Shown in pieces: positions 62,769-64,000 of a stretch of DNA of 64,000 nucleotides. The position numbers and the translations under genes are program-made. A model generated the notes under the pieces. That model was given only the letters and a program-made list of their open reading frames with translations. It ran no database searches and was not told the origin of the DNA. This DNA comes from CAZAPO01 sp044841755 (GTDB taxonomy: Bacteria; Bacteroidota; Bacteroidia; Flavobacteriales; Flavobacteriaceae). Position 1 is the first letter of the stretch, and every line of letters starts with the position of its first letter. The stretch lies in the NCBI GenBank assembly GCA_044841755.1, contig JAXOFM010000001.1, positions 558,001-622,000 of the forward strand, given 5' to 3'.

Positions 62769-63416
62769 ATGTTTCTCGAAAATACAGTAAATCATAAAGA
62801 ACAATTTGGGTGGATTGAAGTAATCTGTGGCTCCATGTTTTCGGGTAAAACTGAAGAATTGATTCGCAGATTAAAGCGTGCACAATTTGCAAGACAAAAA
62901 GTAGAGATCTTTAAACCCTCTGTAGATATACGATATGACGATGAAATGGTTGTGTCTCATGATGCTAATGAAATAAGATCTACTCCTGTGCCAGCAGCAG
63001 CAAATATTCCAATTTTAGCTGATGGTTGTGATGTTATTGGTATTGATGAAGCACAGTTCTTTGATGATGAAATAATTCGAGTTTGTAACGATCTTGCCAA
63101 TAAAGGGATTCGTGTGATTGTTGCTGGGTTAGACATGGATTTTAAAGGAAATCCGTTTGGACCAATGCCATATTTAATGGCAACAGCTGAGTATGTTACC
63201 AAAGTACATGCAGTTTGCACCAGAACAGGGAATTTAGCTCAATATAGTTACAGAAAGGCTAAAAGTGACGATTTAGTTTTACTAGGAGAAGTTGACGAAT
63301 ATGAACCTCTTAGTAGAGCGGCTTACTACAAAGCGATGATGCGAGATAAGGTGAGGAGTATTAAAGTAAATGACCCTGAAGAGATCCCTCCTAACATAAA
63401 GAAAGCAAATGCCTAG
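62769..63416 (+). CDS. tdk: Thymidine kinase
   Basis: 215 residues. The P-loop is GSMFSGKTEELIRR (residues 22-35), followed by the Walker B-like GIDEAQFFDD and the lasso region AVCTRTGNLAQYSYRK. The zinc site seems reduced, because the usual CxxC pairs are not obvious. It phosphorylates thymidine for salvage. It overlaps alr by 8 bp. Confidence 0.94.
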   Translation: MFLENTVNHKEQFGWIEVICGSMFSGKTEELIRRLKRAQFARQKVEIFKPSVDIRYDDEMVVSHDANEIRSTPVPAAANIPILADGCDVIGIDEAQFFDDEIIRVCNDLANKGIRVIVAGLDMDFKGNPFGPMPYLMATAEYVTKVHAVCTRTGNLAQYSYRKAKSDDLVLLGEVDEYEPLSRAAYYKAMMRDKVRSIKVNDPEEIPPNIKKANA

Positions 63417-64000
63417 AGCTCAGGAAACAGTATTGGAAATCAACCTAAAGGCACTAACACATAACTTTCAATATTTAAAGTCAAGGCTTGCTGATAATCA
63501 AAAATTTTTGGCAGTAGTTAAAGCTTTTGCATATGGCAGTGATGCTCAAATAATAGCTAAGCACCTTGAAGATATTGGGGTGGATTATTTTGCTGTGGCT
63601 TATGCACACGAAGGTGTTGCTTTAAGGGATAGTGGTATTACTAAACCTATTTTAGTGTTACATCCTCAACCTGTTAATTTTGAAACAATAATTGACCGTT
63701 GTTTAGAACCCAATCTATATAGTTTTAGAACCCTAAAAGAGTTTATTAAAATTGCTTCTACCAAAAAACAAGAAGATTATCCTGTCCATATTAAATTTAA
63801 TACTGGTCTTAACAGGCTTGGTTTTGGGAGTGATCAAATTTTAGCAATAGGTAATGAACTTAGTTCAGCCAAAGTTGTTAAAGTAAAGTCTGTTTTTTCA
63901 CATCTTGCTGCAAGTGAAGACTTAGATGAAAAAGCTTTTAGCAAAGGGCAAATCAATGAATTTATTGATATAAGTAGTGCTTTTAAAGAAACCTTAGGAT
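63409..64000 (+). CDS. alr: Alanine racemase (5' part, runs off the window)
   Basis: I translated 197 codons from the ATG at 63409, which overlaps the tdk stop by 8 bp. The PLP lysine is Lys38 (AVVKAFAYGSDA, a variant of the common VVKANAYGHG). IKFNTGLNRLGFG and VFSHLAASEDLDEKAF are further family segments. It interconverts L- and D-alanine for peptidoglycan. The C-terminal catalytic tyrosine domain lies outside the window. Confidence 0.9.
   Translation, partial: MPRAQETVLEINLKALTHNFQYLKSRLADNQKFLAVVKAFAYGSDAQIIAKHLEDIGVDYFAVAYAHEGVALRDSGITKPILVLHPQPVNFETIIDRCLEPNLYSFRTLKEFIKIASTKKQEDYPVHIKFNTGLNRLGFGSDQILAIGNELSSAKVVKVKSVFSHLAASEDLDEKAFSKGQINEFIDISSAFKETLG

Overview
The window is a low-GC chromosomal segment of a member of the Bacteroidota, almost certainly a marine-type Flavobacteriaceae. 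The grounds are the MoxR-DUF58-BatD operon, an IPExxxVDY-family gene before pyk, the long (632-residue) PurF, an OmpA protein with thrombospondin type 3 repeats, AddAB-type RecB-like nucleases, and promoters of the Bacteroidota form TTG-N19-TAnnTTTG. The best example of that promoter is at 26624-26653, in front of the OmpA gene.

Layout. 1-3493 (minus strand) is the start of a Bat (aerotolerance-type) operon. 3655-18047 is housekeeping: an aldo/keto reductase-SDR-AlbA_2 run, an ALDH7-type dehydrogenase, small exported proteins, dinB, an FKBP lipoprotein, pyk, the acpP-fabF-rnc operon, and purN-RNase H. 18116-31738 holds a PfkB kinase, purF, two tandem copies of a putative small RNA gene (21101-21423), superoxide dismutase, an AddA-like helicase-nuclease, kbl, the OmpA protein, an AddB-like nuclease and an alpha/beta hydrolase.

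31764-51073 is a 19.3-kb integrated element inserted in the 3' half of a tRNA-Ala(GGC) gene and bounded by a perfect 48-bp direct repeat. It carries a tyrosine integrase, a HTH protein, two VirE-N/BT4734-type primase-like proteins (one near each end) and no transfer or capsid genes. Its cargo is defensive in character. One part is a translationally coupled operon: a C5 DNA methyltransferase, a MORC/MutL-like GHKL ATPase, a Z1-domain SF2 helicase, a DUF4420 PD-(D/E)XK protein and AIPR, followed by an HNH nuclease and a DUF2779 double-nuclease protein. The other part, on the opposite strand, is a 589-residue reverse transcriptase preceded by a putative structured 214-nt RNA that has its own promoter and a 9-bp closing stem. 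The right end holds a class II (long variable arm) tRNA-like gene with the unexpected anticodon loop UUACCAA (anticodon ACC). I regard the reverse transcriptase plus leader RNA as the best candidate for an undescribed system, with the odd tRNA and the tandem small RNAs next.

51105-64000 returns to the core chromosome: a universal stress protein directly upstream of tRNA-Ala, a MATE transporter, two very small membrane proteins, queD, lpxH, an MFS transporter, recJ, OsmC, an AhpD-like protein, an M28 peptidase lipoprotein, a uracil-DNA glycosylase family protein, rsmI, a conserved hypothetical, tdk and the 5' part of alr.

All calls come from reading sequence and translations by eye. No similarity search, covariance search or folding program was run.
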